A DNA stretch of 64,000 nt from Siphonodentalium dalli (taxonomy: Eukaryota > Mollusca > Scaphopoda > Gadilida > Siphonodentaliidae): the NCBI GenBank assembly GCA_032622095.1, contig CP136068.1, positions 118,159,509 through 118,223,508 on the forward strand, in the 5' to 3' direction. Shown in pieces: positions 1 to 12,510 of the stretch. The notes under the pieces are model-generated. The model had not been told where the DNA came from, did not search any database, and worked only from the letters and a program-made list of their open reading frames with translations. The translations under genes and the position numbers were made by a program. Position 1 is the first letter of the stretch. Each line of letters opens with the position of its first letter.

Positions 1-838
1 GATAGGAGATAATTCCTCATGTTTTCTCTTGTCAGGCTTGTCGTTCACAAATGCTTTCATCGCAGAGGCATACTCCCCAGATACATGCCTGGTCAAAATC
101 CACCTCACTCGGGCTCCTTTTCTGAGATTAAAGCCAACGACACCACCATGACTCTTGCACTCTCTATTAACTGATTGCTCCAAAGCCTGATCCGTCGGTA
201 CACCGTTGAAAGCCTGTGACGATCGTCGAACCACGAACGCCCCACGTTGCATCTGTGTGTACGAATCTGGGTGAGTTGTTTCCATGTCAATCATTTCTGC
301 GATGTACACCTGTACCCACTTTGAGTAGTTGTTCTTTCCTGGCGGCAGTGAACCATGGTACGGTTTCCGGACAGAATCAACCTGAGTAATATCAAGCCCG
401 CACACAGAAAGTCGTACCAGTATGCCAGTTGGCAAATTCGTTCAACTTTATCATTGTCGTCGATTCTTCTGCCATTGCAACATCAATCACCTCCGTCACA
501 AGCAAGTGGTCTCCCAGTGAAAAGGCCTGTTCCATTGTGTCGATGTGGTTTGACAAATCTGTTGATAACAATTCTGATTCATGGTTCGACATCCACTCGG
601 ATGCTGCATCCACAAAAACTCTGTAAAAGGCTTCAATGCTCAATATGATTCCCCGGACAGCCCTTGAATACTGTTTTCCTTGTAACATTTGTTGTGCAGT
701 CTGTGGTGCATAAGCATCTGACTCCACTAAGAGTGAAAGCAATCCACCATATCCGTATAGCTTGCCAATCGCAGCATTGAATGCCATTGCAAGGTGCATT
801 CCACCCAATCTCATGGTAACTTTATTGTTGATGTCATC
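1..838 (-). pseudogene. Left-edge fragment of a multicopy element-encoded protein
   Basis: Read on the minus strand, 814 down to 392 encodes MRLGGMHLAMAFNAAIG and then YAPQTAQQMLQGKQYSRAVR, a pattern I recognise from a large invertebrate multicopy protein family (often 'uncharacterized'; G-G-x-H-x-x-M-x-F then a GK-x-x-x-RAVR motif). After a frame change near 395-420 it continues from about 405 to the window edge as YSKWVQVYIAEMIDME, then VVRRSSQAFNGVPTDQALEQ and NRECKSHGGVVGF. Segments between these are missing compared with family members as I remember them, and an in-frame stop lies just upstream of 838. It is therefore a decayed copy. Function of the family is unknown; it behaves like a transposon-encoded gene. 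Confidence 0.6.
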
Positions 839-2514
839 AGGCCCCTGTCAGACCACCTCTTGTGCTTTCTTATATATATGGCCATATCAGCGGTCACAAT
901 GATATGGTGCTAATATTTATGCTTCAGCACTCTAAAAAGAGAAAGCATACGGTAGATATCAGTAAAAGGGGTTGGTAACGCGCTCTGCTGCCCCTCCACA
1001 TCCCCTGCATATACACCACTGATCATACCTATCTTTCTGCACTATAAATAGACATTCATAGGTGTTGAATGGTACATATTATCAGCTGTGTGTGCAAGGA
1101 AGTCGGAGGGACATCGAAATGTGTTATTTATTGCCTGTCGTGGACACATTATATACTCTGTTACTGTCTAGAATGCGGAATCTCACAGTGCCTAGATGCA
1201 TGCCAGGATTCGGACTTTCAATGCACGTGGTTAAAGGAAATACACATTAACCCCAGCCACAATAATGATTTATTAACTACATGTATATATATTACGTACA
1301 ACATTCATGTAAAATGCAAAATCGTATGTTCCATCACATGGAAACAAAAACACAGACATCTAATTAAAGACTAATTCGATTTGACACCCAACTGAAGTGG
1401 AAGTGGAAGTTTATGGACAAATTTTTGTTGCAACAAATACATCTGGTCATTCATAGAAGGGTTCTTTTATGAGCGGCATCCGATTTCTCAAAACACCGGG
1501 TAGGGTAGTTGAAACGCTAAAATCTAATAAATGCAAAGACTATTTTGGAACATGTTTGGTATCAAATTGAATGTTATATAACATAGATGTTTTCTAGAAA
1601 TGCGCTGTATCCAACCAGTGCACGCAGTTCCGTACATATCAGGTCGAAAATGTAAGTCGTCATATTTTTTTCGGACATTTAGGTAAAAATTTCAACAAAA
1701 TCATTTGTTTTATGTACTCTGTGCATAATATTAGGATTTCTGACCCAAATTGTTGTACATCAATCTAAACTGGTCAATTTGAGCGTGTTCATTGCACCCA
1801 TAGGCCAATTGTGATGCGTAATATTCCCATTTTTTTGCATTTTTTATCGAAAAATTTCGTTTTTCGCATCTTGGCACGCGGAATCGAAAGGGCAAAACAC
1901 AATTTCCAGACGAAGAATATGATACTTGGATCGAAAAAAAATCGAATCAAGTAGTTATACCTCCGGGAGGGGTTCATGCCACAATTTGAGAGTTGACCGC
2001 TACACTAAAAGGTGTGACTATTGAACGGACTTGTTTTGATTGTACCTGTATAGCTTGTTTTGGCTGAAGAAGGCCATGTGACCGAAAATTTCCAATAAGA
2101 GTGTTAAGTTGTTATTTGTTAAATAACTTTTAGCAACTTAAAATGGGTCCTACTAAAAAACGAACACAAATGAACATAAACGAACACAGGTCCAACAAGA
2201 AATTATGGCATTGGAATCCATGTATTAAAGACATATTATGGACACATCATCATTCTTATAGTGTGATTAAATGTAGCGACTCTCCATGGTGAGTTCATTT
2301 TCGTTAGTTTATCGTCGGTAGTTGCGTCCCGAACCGAGAGGTAAATATTTACAAGTGAGCGTAGTTCAGACGATGTTTTCTATGGAGTGTCACATGGTCG
2401 ATTTGCTTGAGATTTTGTGTGATGTTAGTAGAATGCTACATTCCACCAGTTGGCATCATAGCGTCTGAATACTAACTTATCGATTTCACGCACCCGAATT
2501 AGTCTATAATATGT
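839..2514. other. No gene recognised
   Basis: AT-rich sequence with only short chance frames. A 27-base phrase (ttatggcattggaatcc as its core) near 2199-2225 recurs at 2881-2907, tying this stretch to the direct repeats to its right. Nothing else can be supported. Confidence 0.5.
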
Positions 2515-2882
2515 CTTTAAACTAAAGAAAAGTTTATTTAGTGATATGACAAACATTTTAGACATTTACGAGATGAGTCATGTTGTTTTCGCGATGTGGC
2601 TAACTAAAATGTGCAGTTTTACGTAGTCATTTTCCGAATGGCATTGAAACCTGAGTCCGGTCGACAATATTTATGATTTAAGTAATGTATATTATTCAAA
2701 GAATAAACCATGTAATGCCTTAATGCAATGATTACTGTTATGTTGGCTATATGAAAAGTAACATTTTGTAGTTTTAATTTAATTGCAATGATGTTCCAAG
2801 ATGGCGGCCCCTCAAATTCAAGATGGCAGCTCCCCTAATTCAAGATGGCGGCGCCCATGTTCGAAAGCAAACTCAGTATGAG
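2515..2882 (+). repeat. Direct repeat, copy 1
   Basis: About 365 bp, from the AGTTTATTTAGTGATATGAC region to TTCGAAAGC-AACTCAGTAT, matched almost base for base by 3289-3652. Both copies share the phrases GAGTCCGGTCGACAATATT and AATAAACCATGTAATGCC, and three closely spaced AAGATGGC(G/A)GC words near the end. The spacing resembles two long terminal repeats about 400 bp apart, but no retroelement coding lies between them. Confidence 0.75.
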
Positions 2883-3288
2883 AAATTATGGCATTGGAAT
2901 CCATGTAAAAAAAAGTACGCCCATAGTACAGTCACGACCTACACTACTAAGAACTTTTTGTGTTGACTTCTATATGAGCGTCAAATAAGATATAATTACC
3001 GGTACCGCTATCTATAATTAAATATTTATTATAACCAATTACGTACATCAAAGTTGCTTGCTGATGGTAGGGGGTGGGATCTACCTCTGAATTTCCTATT
3101 GCACCCACATCTTTCACCCTTTCATGGCTCCCAATTGTTCGACTGGCTCATGCCCATTCTCAATTTGGATGAAATTTTAGTTGGGGAAATTTCGCGGGAA
3201 AATGTGCGTGCCAATATGACGTCGATTTGGATACATATATCCGCGATGTCACCTAACAGTTTACGTGAACGTGCATGCTTTTACTAAT

Positions 3289-3652
3289 TTATTAAACTAA
3301 ATAAAAGTTTATTTAGTGATATGACAAACATTTACGAGATGAGTCATGTTGTTTTCGCGACGTGGCTAAATAAAATGTGCAGTTTTACGTAATTTCCATC
3401 ATTTTCCGAATGGCATAGCAACCCGAGTCCGGTCGACAATATTTATGATTTATAATGAATATTATTCAAAGAATAAACCATGTAATGCCTTAATGCAAAG
3501 ATTACTGTTATGTTGGCTATATGAAAAGTAACATTTTGTAGTTTTAATTTAATTGCAATGACGTTCAAAGATGGCGGCCCTCAAATTCAAGATGGCGGCG
3601 ACCCTAATTCAAGATGGCGGCGCCATGTTCGAAAGCGAACTCAGTATAAGGA
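3289..3652 (+). repeat. Direct repeat, copy 2
   Basis: Second copy of the repeat at 2515-2882, with small indels (for example an extra ATTTCC near 3392). It also ends in three AAGATGGCGGC-type words (3568-3625). Confidence 0.75.
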
Positions 3653-3834
3653 CAACCAGCGCATTTCTTGCAACGCAACAAATGCACGACTGGGCTGTGC
3701 CCAGCTGCCAGGTCGTCCACGTCCAGGTCGTCCTTAAAAAAATCTTAATAGAAGGGTGAAATTAGGGTTTATGGGTGTGTGGGGGTCCATGCTATGTGTA
3801 TCTGGCGTTATTTCCTATTTGATGACTTATTTTT

Positions 3835-6800
3835 AGCTCAACTTTACTTTGTAAAGTTTGAGCTATTGCCATGGCTTTGTCGTCCGTTGTCCGTGTGCGC
3901 GTGTGTGCGTGATTCGTCAACAATACAGGCTACAGGTCGTACCTTTGGTCGGTTCATTATGAAATTTGTCATAGCTGTTGACATCAACATTTAGACCGTA
4001 ACGATTCATTTTGGGGTCATTCGGAGAAAAAAACAAACAAAATTAAATCCATTAGCACGGGCTACAGGTCATATTGTTCATCTGATCATCATGAAATTTG
4101 TCTTGGGTGTTAATATTGACATGTAGATGGGAACGAGTAATTTTGGGGTCATTCGGTCAAAAAACATGCGGCAGCCATCTTAGATTTTACTCTTTGCATG
4201 ACTAAATCCTTTAGCACGGGCTACAGGTCGTACCTTTGATCAGATCATCATGAAATTTGTCATGGATGTTAACAATGACATGTAGATGGGAACGAGTCTT
4301 CAGCCATCTTGTATTTTACTCTTTGTATGACTAAATCCTTTTAGCACGGGCTACAGGTCGTACTTTAGTCTGATCATCATAAAATTTGTCATAGCTGTTG
4401 AAATTGGAATGTAGATGGGAACGAGTCATTTAAATGCGTCACACTAATGTGTTTTTAGATAACATTACTCAAGATGGCTTCCAAAATTGCAACCACATTT
4501 GGTAATTTTTTTTAGCTCAACCTTACTTTGTAAAGTTTGAGCTATTGCCATGGCTTGGTATCCGTTGTGCGTGTGTGTGTGTGTGCGTGTGTGCGTGATT
4601 CGTCAATAATTTCCTTTAGCACGGGCTACAGTTCGTACCTTTGGTCCGATTATTATTAAATTTGTCATGGATGTTGACATTGACATGTAGATGGGAACGA
4701 GTCATTTTGGGGTCATTCGGAAAAAAAACATGGCCGCCAGTGGCCATCTTGGATTTCAAAATTCAATCCATTAGCACAGGCTACAGGCCGTACTTTTTGT
4801 CTTATTGTCATGAAATTTGTCATGGATGTTAATATTGACATGTAGATGGGAACGAGTAATTTTGGGGTCATTCGGCCAAAAAACAGGCAGCCATCTTAGA
4901 TTTTACTCTTTGCATGACTAAATCCTTTGACACGGGCTACAGGTTGTATCTTTGGTCGGATCATCATAAAATTTGTCATGGATGTTAACAATGACATGCA
5001 GATGGGAAACGAGTCATTTTTGGGTCATTCGGCCAAAATACATGGCCGCCAGCAGCCATCTTGGATTTTTCTCTTTGTATGACTAAATTCTTTAGCATGG
5101 GCTACAGGTCGTACCTTTGGTCGGTTCATTATGAAATTTGTCATAGCTGTTGACATCAACATTTAGACCGTAACGATTCATTCGGAGAAAAAAAAAAAAA
5201 ATTAAATCCATTAGCACGGGCTACAGGTCATATTGTTCATCTGATCATCATGAAATTTGTCTTGGGTGTTAATATTGACATGTAGATGGGAACGAGTAAT
5301 TTTGGGGTCATTCGGTCAAAAAACATGCGGCAGCCATTTTACTCTTTGCATGACTAAATCCTTTAGCACGGGCTACAGGTCGTACCTTTGATCAGATCAT
5401 CATGAAATTTGTCATGGATGTTAACAATGACATGTAGATGGGAACGAGTCTTCAGCCATCTTGTATTTTACTCTTTGTATGACTAAATCCTTTTAGCACG
5501 GGCTACATGTCGTACTTTAGTCTGATCATCATAAAATTTGTCATAGCTGTTCAAATTGGAATGTAGATGGGAACGAGTCATTTTGGGGTCATTCGGACAA
5601 AAAACATGGCTGCCAGTGGCCATCTTGGATTTAAAAATTCAATCCATTAGCACGGGCCACAGGTCGTACTGTTCATCTGATCATCATGAAATTTGTCGTG
5701 GGTGTTAATATTGACTTGTAGATGGGAACGAGTAATTTTGGGTACATTCGACCAAAAAACGTGGCCGCCAGCAGCCATCTTGGATTTTACTCTTTGCATG
5801 ACTAAATCCTTTGGCACAGGCTACAGGTCGTACCTTTGGTCGGATATCATCAAATTTGTCATGGATGTTAACAATGACATGTTGATGGGAAACGAGTCAT
5901 TTTGGGGTCATTCGACCAAAACATATGGCCGCCACCAGCCATCTTGGATTTTACTCTTTGTATGACTAAATCCTTTAGCACGGGCTACAGGTTAGGCCTA
6001 AACAAATAATACCTTTGTTTCCGCTAACGAGCTAAAAAAAATTAGGGTAGGTAGGTAGGCTTAATTTTTTTTTTTTTTTTACCTTTTTTTGTTTTCAGTA
6101 TCTTTAAAAATAACTGTATAATACTTGTCAATAACCCAAACTATGCACTTCTTAGCCCCAATCAGGTTAACCCAGATGACAGAGGAACTAGAAACTCCAA
6201 TTCAATCTTATATATGCTTTAATATTTACATATATACTAGTCTATATACTAAGATAGTCTTTGATAATCCTAATATTTCCTATATGGTCTGGCGACAACT
6301 GGAGTCAGTCCAGCACCACTGCACTGTTCACATATTGGAGTGACCGTCTTGTACCGATCTCTTAAGGATGGCTTCACAACACCACCTTCTCCGCATTCAG
6401 TGAAGGATCTAGGTATTTTTTGGGGACACCTGTTTTTGGGCAATTATATGCCGAAGGCATAACCTGAAGGCCTGATCGGAGGAATGTTTGGGAAGGGTGA
6501 CCCCCTGATGATGGTGGGGGTTCTTCCCCTGGAAAATTTTTGAAAATCCATTGCATTTAGATCTAATCTAAGGCTCTTTGAGTCAGTATTTTGAATTTTA
6601 CAGAGAGGTCAATTTTATCAAGTTTCTCAAGCATAACTTTGGAACTTTTTATATATGTATGGATTGGAAATGCTTATAAGTTATTGTCAGATATCTTTTG
6701 GTTCTATGGATTATGCTTATCGGAAGCCTTATCCTGCTTGAAATTAGACTTGCCATCATCACTCTAATTCATAAATAGGCTATTTTATAAAATTCAAGTG

Positions 6801-8024
6801 AGATACATACCGTACATAATATACTACATGTACATGTAATACAGAAATCCTACATGTACATGTAGTACAGAAACAATGTACATGTATTAAGATAGTAATG
6901 ACTATATATGGTACTAATCTCTATGTTAATTTTTCATTTGGTATTATGAGATCCCACTTGATAACCAGGTTGATTTGATCAAATTGTTAATGTTCCTGTG
7001 CTGTAATTGATTGAAATACTGAAGTCTGAACGCTGAATGATAACATACCGTACCTGAACTCAAATTATTTGAAGTTTTCACAGATGAAAGCTAGATAAAG
7101 CCAAACATACTTTACAGTATGATTCCAACTGTTAAACTTAAATCTTTTTGTAAACTTAAATTTCTTATGTCAATATATATAAATATATAAATGTTTTTCA
7201 TCTTGTTATGATATGAATTGGGACCTAAATTAAAAAAAAAAATTGTTTAAATCAAAATTAATTTTTTTGGTCCAATTTTTTTTTCTTCCAATGGCAATAA
7301 AAAGTTTAGGGTCGGCGGTTTAAAATAGGGTCGGTCGGGTTAGCGGAAACAAACGTATTTTTTGTTTAGGCCTTATATCTTTAGTCTGATCACCATGAAA
7401 TTTGTTATGACTGTTGAAATTGGAATGTAGATGGCAACGAATCATTTTGGGGTCATTCAGACAAAAAACATGACTGCCAACGGCCATCCTGGATTTCAAA
7501 TTCAATCCATTAGCACGACTAAATCCTTTAGCATGGGCTACAGGTCGTCCCTTTAGTCTGATCATCATGAAATTTGTCATGGATGTTAATATTGACATGT
7601 AGATGGGAACTAGTAATATTGAGGTCGTTCAGCCAAAAAACATGGCCACCAGCAGCCGTCTTGGATTTTACTCTTTGCATGACTAAATCCTTTGGTACGG
7701 GCTACAGGTTGTACCTTTGGTCGGATCATCATGAAATTTGTCATCACTTTGGGGTTATTCGGCATTAAAACAATGGCTGCTAGCGGCCATCTTGGATTTT
7801 ACTCTTTGCATGACTAAAGCTATCAAATGTTTTTGAATTTTATTGGAAAACATAGCCGCCAGCAACCATCTTAGATTTTACTTTTATATACATGTATATA
7901 TATCTCTTCATGTTGATAAACTAGTATTAGACATTCAACTTTCCACATTCCTAATCGCTCCATTGACTGTAACACATTAAATTATTCCCTTTCCAAGTTG
8001 AGCTACAGTGTCATTGACACTTTC
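3835..8024 (+). repeat. Pearl-like tandem element, nested and interrupted
   Basis: The head AGCTCAACTTTAC-TTT-GTAAAGTTTGAGCT can fold on itself; a GTGTGTGCGTG tract follows. Then come many ~160-bp core units sharing ATTTGTCATGGATGTTAA, ACATGTAGATGGGAACGAGT, TTTTGGGGTCATTCGG and CAGCCATCTTGGATTTTACT. A second head at about 4514 shows a nested or fused copy. The array is split at 5995-7372 by a Harbinger-like element and resumes to the tail CAAGTTGAGCT followed by AGTGTCATTGACACT. This layout fits the bivalve pearl/CvE elements, later grouped with Helentron-derived elements. Open frames here are repeat artefacts. Confidence 0.85.
5995..7372. mobile_element. Harbinger-like non-autonomous DNA transposon
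   Basis: The ends are 34-bp inverted repeats beginning GGCCTAAACAAA and ending TTTGTTTCCGCTAAC (5995-6028 and 7339-7372; 32 of 34 match). TTA flanks both sides (5992-5994, 7373-7375), the three-base duplication of PIF/Harbinger elements. The host on both sides is the pearl-like core repeat, so insertion is younger than that array. The 1378-bp interior has no recognisable transposase. Confidence 0.85.
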
Positions 8025-8026
8025 AT

Positions 8027-9524
8027 TTGAGTTATTAGCATTATTTGAATACAAAGCTACTAAACAACGAACATAACATTGGCCGTATCGCACTATAAGG
8101 CATTAATAAAGGTGTTAATTAACTACCGCTTACTCGACGGTATATACCCGGTCTCTTTGTTAATTACATAATACTGAATTGTTTTGACTTTGTTAAACTC
8201 CCCTCAGTCTTTATCTGGGCTTGGGACCAGAAGACTTCGTGGAAGTCAGGCAGATTTAATGTTATATTTAAAAAAAAGTAGCACTGGCTCAGATGGCTGG
8301 CGCAATTTATTACGTAAATGTATCTTTGGAATTCACTTATGAGTTTAAGATTTGCCATTGATACATGTACATGAACCGATTATGAGAAGTACTGCTAATC
8401 AAGTTATTTTTCAACATGACGCACTTTGATCGAACAAGCATGTCGCACAAACTCGGATTTTTTCTGTAAGCTATGATCACTCGTTTGTCGAGAATCTCAT
8501 GCAATTGAGAAATTAATTCTGCGCAAATGCATGCATTTGAAAATGCTTGCGATTTCAATATTTCTGCGATTGAACAATTGATTTTCGTGTTCTAATCGTT
8601 TTGATTTAGTTTCCTCCTCCTCGGTTAGATTTACCATGTGTTTGTACAATTGGCTGAAAGTTGAAATGGAATCTTGCTCAGGTAAATTGAAATACACACA
8701 AAAATTATCTAATCGAATATCTGAGAGATGGTTGGTCATTCGTCATATTGTACAAGGGGTTCAGTAACAAAGAGCGTTTCTTATCTGAGTCAGCTTAGAA
8801 GATATGTAGGAAAATTGGTACAGATGGGACAGATATATTTATATATCACACTGCTCTTTCAGTAGAGGTTGCTAATTGTCAATCAGTTGGAAGTTTGAAA
8901 TTTGGAATTGTCACTCACAAAATTAAGAAGTCTCGTTATTCTGCTGTCATGTTTGGCCAAACTCCGTGTCTGACTTTCAAAGAAGATGCAATATCTGATG
9001 AGGTAAAATCCCCGCCACCGTAAAGGGCTCCTCGAATGTCAGGCAGTTGGTCAGTCACTATTTCATTTAAATTGTCTGTCAAATCAGTTAATTATTTAAA
9101 CTTGTACGATTCCAGTGCAGACAAAGAGGTCCAAGCAAGATACAAGATTTTATTGCAATAACAACTCCATGGGCAGTTGCAAACATATAACATATAAAAT
9201 ATAAAACATACATGTACATACAAGTGCATGAATTAAAAAAAATTATAATAATTTGTTTTTAATCCACCTGACTTCTATGAAGTCTGCTGGTCGCAAGCCC
9301 AGATAAAGAATGAGGGGATCGAGTTAAGCAAAGTCTTATAGTGAATGAAATAAAGTCAAGACGACTCATAGATGTGTAATTAACAAGGAGACAGAGTAAG
9401 CCCTAGAGTTAGCAGTTGTTAATTAACACCTTGATTAAAGCCTTATAGTGCTATACAGCCAATGTTATGTTCGTCTGTGTTCGTTGTTTAGTAGCTTTGT
9501 ATTCAAATAACGCTGATAACTCAA
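8027..9524. mobile_element. Element with long (~230-260 bp) inverted ends
   Basis: 8027-8257 and 9262-9524 are imperfect reverse complements. They start TTGAGTTAT(T/C)AGC and share GAATACAAAGCTACTAAACA, TAACATTGGC and CACTATAAGGC. The left end abuts the tail of the pearl-like element. The interior carries an integrase-like remnant (8868-9023) and AT-rich sequence of unknown nature. Long inverted ends around an integrase are known in Ginger and Polinton-type elements, but this is too decayed to assign. Confidence 0.65.
8868..9023 (+). pseudogene. Integrase C-terminal remnant
   Basis: One open stretch of about 51 codons before TAA at 9021. It includes SLKFGIVTHKIKKSRYSAVM followed by FGQTPCLTF. 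The 'hxSRYSAVMFGQTP' pattern resembles the conserved 'xSPYEAMFGxxP' near the end of integrase cores in retroelement-like and KRBA2/SCND3-type proteins. The catalytic D, D and E region is not visible, so this is a broken fragment. Confidence 0.4.
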
Positions 9525-9618
9525 AAAATAAGTCATCCAAGTTGGAAATAATACCACATACACATAGAATGGACATCCACGCACACACAAACCCAATTTC
9601 ACCCTTCTATTCCGCTTT

Positions 9619-10513
9619 TTATACGCCTTTTTTGAAAAAAGGTCGTATTATGTTATCAGTCTGTCCGTCTGTCTGCCTAGCCGTCCGTCGAGCCGTCCGT
9701 CCGTTAACATTTTTGGTTTCCGATCGATAACTCCAGTTTGGATTATTTGATCTGAACCAAAGTTGGTATGTGTATTTCCCAGCTAAAGATACAGGCCAAG
9801 TTCGAATATAGGTTCCGTCCAAATATTTTTACATGAGTTACGGCCCTTTTTCGACTTAGAATTTGACCGTCATTTAACATTTTTGGTTTCCGACCGATAA
9901 CTCCAGTTTGGATTATTTGATCTGAACCAAAGTTGGTATGTGTATTTCCCAGCTAAAGATACAGGCCAAGTTCGAATATGGGTTCCGTCCAAGTATTTTT
10001 ACATGAGTTACGGCCCTTTTTCGACTTAGAATTTGACCGTCTGTTAACATTTTTGGTTTCCGACCGATAACTCCAGTTTGGATTATTTGATCTGAACCAA
10101 AGTTGGTATGTGTATTTCCCAGCTAAAGATACAGGCCAAGTTCGAATATGGGTTCCGTCCAGTTATTTTTACATGAGTTACGGCCCTTTTTCAACTTAGA
10201 ATTTGACCAATTTCATAACATTTTGGTTTCCGACCGATAACTCCAGTTTTGATTATTTGAGCTGAACCAAAGCTGGTATGTGTATTTCCCAGCTAAAACT
10301 ACAGACCAAGTTTGAATATAGGTTCTGTCTAATTATTTTTACATGAGTTATGGCCATTTTTTCGACTTAGAATTTGACCACATTTTGGCATTGAAATTAG
10401 GGGTATATCAGATTTTCTTCAAATGTAAGCTCAAAGTATTATCTTATTTTGCGATAGTACAATTCGAAATGGCTAAAGGGCGTATTTTGCCACGCCCTAG
10501 CGATGCTCTTGTT
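9619..10513 (+). repeat. ATACGCC...CTCTTGTT element with four 170-bp units
   Basis: The head ATACGCCTTTTTTGAAAAAAGG is followed by a GTCCGTCTGTC tract. Four core units begin GATAACTCCAGTTT at 9726, 9896, 10066 and 10236, an exact 170-bp spacing. The tail GGGCGTATTTTGCCACGCCC can fold, and CTCTTGTT ends the element. Relatives are at 28961-29382, 36748 (head only) and 46300 (tail only). Confidence 0.8.
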
Positions 10514-10613
10514 GGACTTGTGTACGTTTATGTTTGTGTTCGTTGTTTAGTAGGACCCCTTAAAATAGCACCCACCAAATTGAGGAGTGTTGTCCGATGG
10601 CCTCCTATTCATG

Positions 10614-10763
10614 TAGTCCAACAAATTAGACTATTCGGATTAAGATGTATTTTAATATTTGGACATTTACGATTATCTTAATCCTTATAATTAGGATTAA
10701 GAGGTTCGTAAATGTCCAAATATTAAAATTCCTCTTAATCCGAAAGTCTAATTTGTTGGACTA
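10614..10763. repeat. 150-bp fold-back palindrome
   Basis: TAGTCCAACAAATTAGACT at the left is mirrored by AGTCTAATTTGTTGGACTA at the right. The arms of about 70 bp share GGATTAAGA and AATATTTGGACATTTACGA, and the loop is TTATAATTA. It is probably a fold-back MITE; no coding. Confidence 0.85.
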
Positions 10764-10919
10764 GTCCTCCTGTATCATGTATATGGAGTATGTATTGTAT
10801 ATAATATATTCATACTGTATTTACAGTCAATCTTCAGGGAAATGGTACCACCCCAGGTAACTCGCCAATTGGATGTTTGGTTCAGGGGAGACCATAGCAT
10901 AGTAGTTCAACAAAATCAA

Positions 10920-11385
10920 TGGCATAGGATACTGGAGCTTACATAGGTCCTATACACTCCACTCAAAATATCTATTATATATTTTGGAACTTCTCTCTCT
11001 ATGTGTGTATGTGTGTTATAGACTCGAAAACTGCTCGACCGATCAAACTCAAATTTGGTATGTAGGCCTACTTTGATCCGGGGGAACAATATGGGCGGGT
11101 CAAATTCCATGTGCGACCATGTCCTTGACCTCACTCATATATGCTCATATCCAACTGAAATTTCTGGACCTCGACCGATCCGACTCAAATTTGGTATATA
11201 GGCCTACTTTGATCCCGGGAACAATATGGGCGGGTCTAATTTCATGTGCGACCATTTCCTTGCCATAGACCTTGACCATATAGGCATGTTTCTGAACCGA
11301 CGATTTATATTCTGCCGACATGGAGGCGATCACAAAGAAATCCTTAAATAGCCCGGACGAAGTTGGGTTTATCAGCTAGTATATA
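10920..11385 (-). repeat. Dispersed element, reverse orientation, two units
   Basis: Two units about 136 bp apart share CAAATTTGGTAT, TAGGCCTACTTTGATCC and AATATGGGCGGGTC. On the minus strand the end reads CTAGCTGATAAACCCAACTT, CGTCCGGGCTATT, parallel to the start of the repeats at 47303 and 47685 (CTAGCCGATGAGCCCGAC, GTCCGGGCTATTC). A G14 run follows at 11434-11447. Confidence 0.6.
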
Positions 11386-11700
11386 ATATTATCTGATCAA
11401 TTCGGAAAGCTAAATATGAATGTATGCTTCAATGGGGGGGGGGGGGGTGCTTCTTAAATAAGTAGTAATACTTCAGGTCCCCCTCTTCAACACAATCTTT
11501 ACAGTTGAACAGAACTTCCGTTATTAATATAATTGTACTTCCTATCAATTATGCCAGTCATTAATAATAAAATATCTATTCATACTTGGCATACAGTGTG
11601 ATAATCACTCTTTTCCTGTTGAAAGTTTTGTTGCAGTTTGATAATTTCCAGTTGATAGCTTATGCTGACATTATAGGTAGTACTTCTGTTATATTTGCAG

Positions 11701-11844
11701 AATAAAAGAACCATAGTTGACAATATGGATGGATGCAAGAATTTGAATGAAACGCTGATTGATGTCATCAGAGAGGAGTTTTGTAAACGAGTAGTTCCAA
11801 GCCAAATTCTGCCTTACCTTCATTTCCTAAATCCTGATGATGAG
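11701..11844 (+). CDS. Exon 1: start codon and first half of CARD
   Basis: The exon follows a good acceptor (atatttgcag) and ends at GAG|gtttgt. The ATG at 11725-11727 has A at -3 and G at +4, a favourable context. Coding is 40 codons ending in phase 0. Residues 9-22 form an amphipathic helix (LIDVIREEFCKRV); residues 25-35 carry PSQILPYLHFL, and NPDDE follows. This pattern resembles helices 1-3 of RIG-I/MDA5/MAVS CARDs, especially the V-P-x-x-I-L-x-Y-L core. The frame is also open from the acceptor to the ATG (AAT AAA AGA ACC ...), so a coding exon further upstream cannot be excluded, but a 5' UTR exon spliced here is simpler. Exon 2 continues the domain exactly in phase although it lies 24 kb away. 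Confidence 0.8.
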
Positions 11845-11995
11845 GTTTGTCAAACTTATTTATATCTATAGCTGTCGTGATTATTTTAGAAATAAATCTT
11901 GTCTCGATTAAATTTATGCTGTTATAACAGAAAAGTGTGAAGACAAATTAAATAAACCTGCATAGCGTGTTATAGAAAATTTGTCTTAACATTTT

Positions 11996-12510
11996 TTGGT
12001 TATAATAGTATGGTCGTTGAAGCTGAATTTGGGGATCAACCCGGAAGAAATTGGATACAAGCTGATTTTGGTGTTATTCGACGCGGAAAAGCTTCAGGAA
12101 CAACATATCCAAAATCCGCAAAAATCCGCTTATGGGAAAATTCAGGATCCAAGATGGCGTAAAAGATGGCCGCCAAATGAATAATTTTCCAGTCAACGCC
12201 CATTGACACGCAAACCCTCAGTGAATATGGAAGAAATCTCACCAAAACGGATTCCACATTGATAGTATAATATGTTAGAACATATATAGAGATAATTTTG
12301 TTGTGAATTGGGACAGACTTCTGTCAATATAGCAGCCGAATTCGAGAAAATTAAAATTTTCAAGTGTATATTTTTCTAAGACAACAGTCAATTATATTGG
12401 CATACCATATTTATCTGAGATATATGCTCCTTTTGGTATCTTTCGAACCGGTAAAGCACCAGGAACAACATATCCAGAATTCAGTGAAATCCGCACATGA
12501 CAAACATTTT
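11996..12510 (+). repeat. Dimeric dispersed repeat, copy 1
   Basis: Two ~270-bp related units, each with a CAGGAACAACATATCC phrase (12097 and 12460). This sequence is present in inverted orientation at 18484-19026. It begins about 150 bp after exon 1, inside intron 1. It carries CAAGATGGC and AAGATGGCCGCC words. Confidence 0.7.

Noticed and set aside
2515-3652. The direct repeats as LTRs of a retrotransposon
   Set aside because: Only about 400 bp lies between them, with no coding, primer-binding site or polypurine tract visible.
8164-8739. Overlapping minus-strand frames inside the long-inverted-end element
   Set aside because: No recognisable motif; frames overlap one another in different phases.
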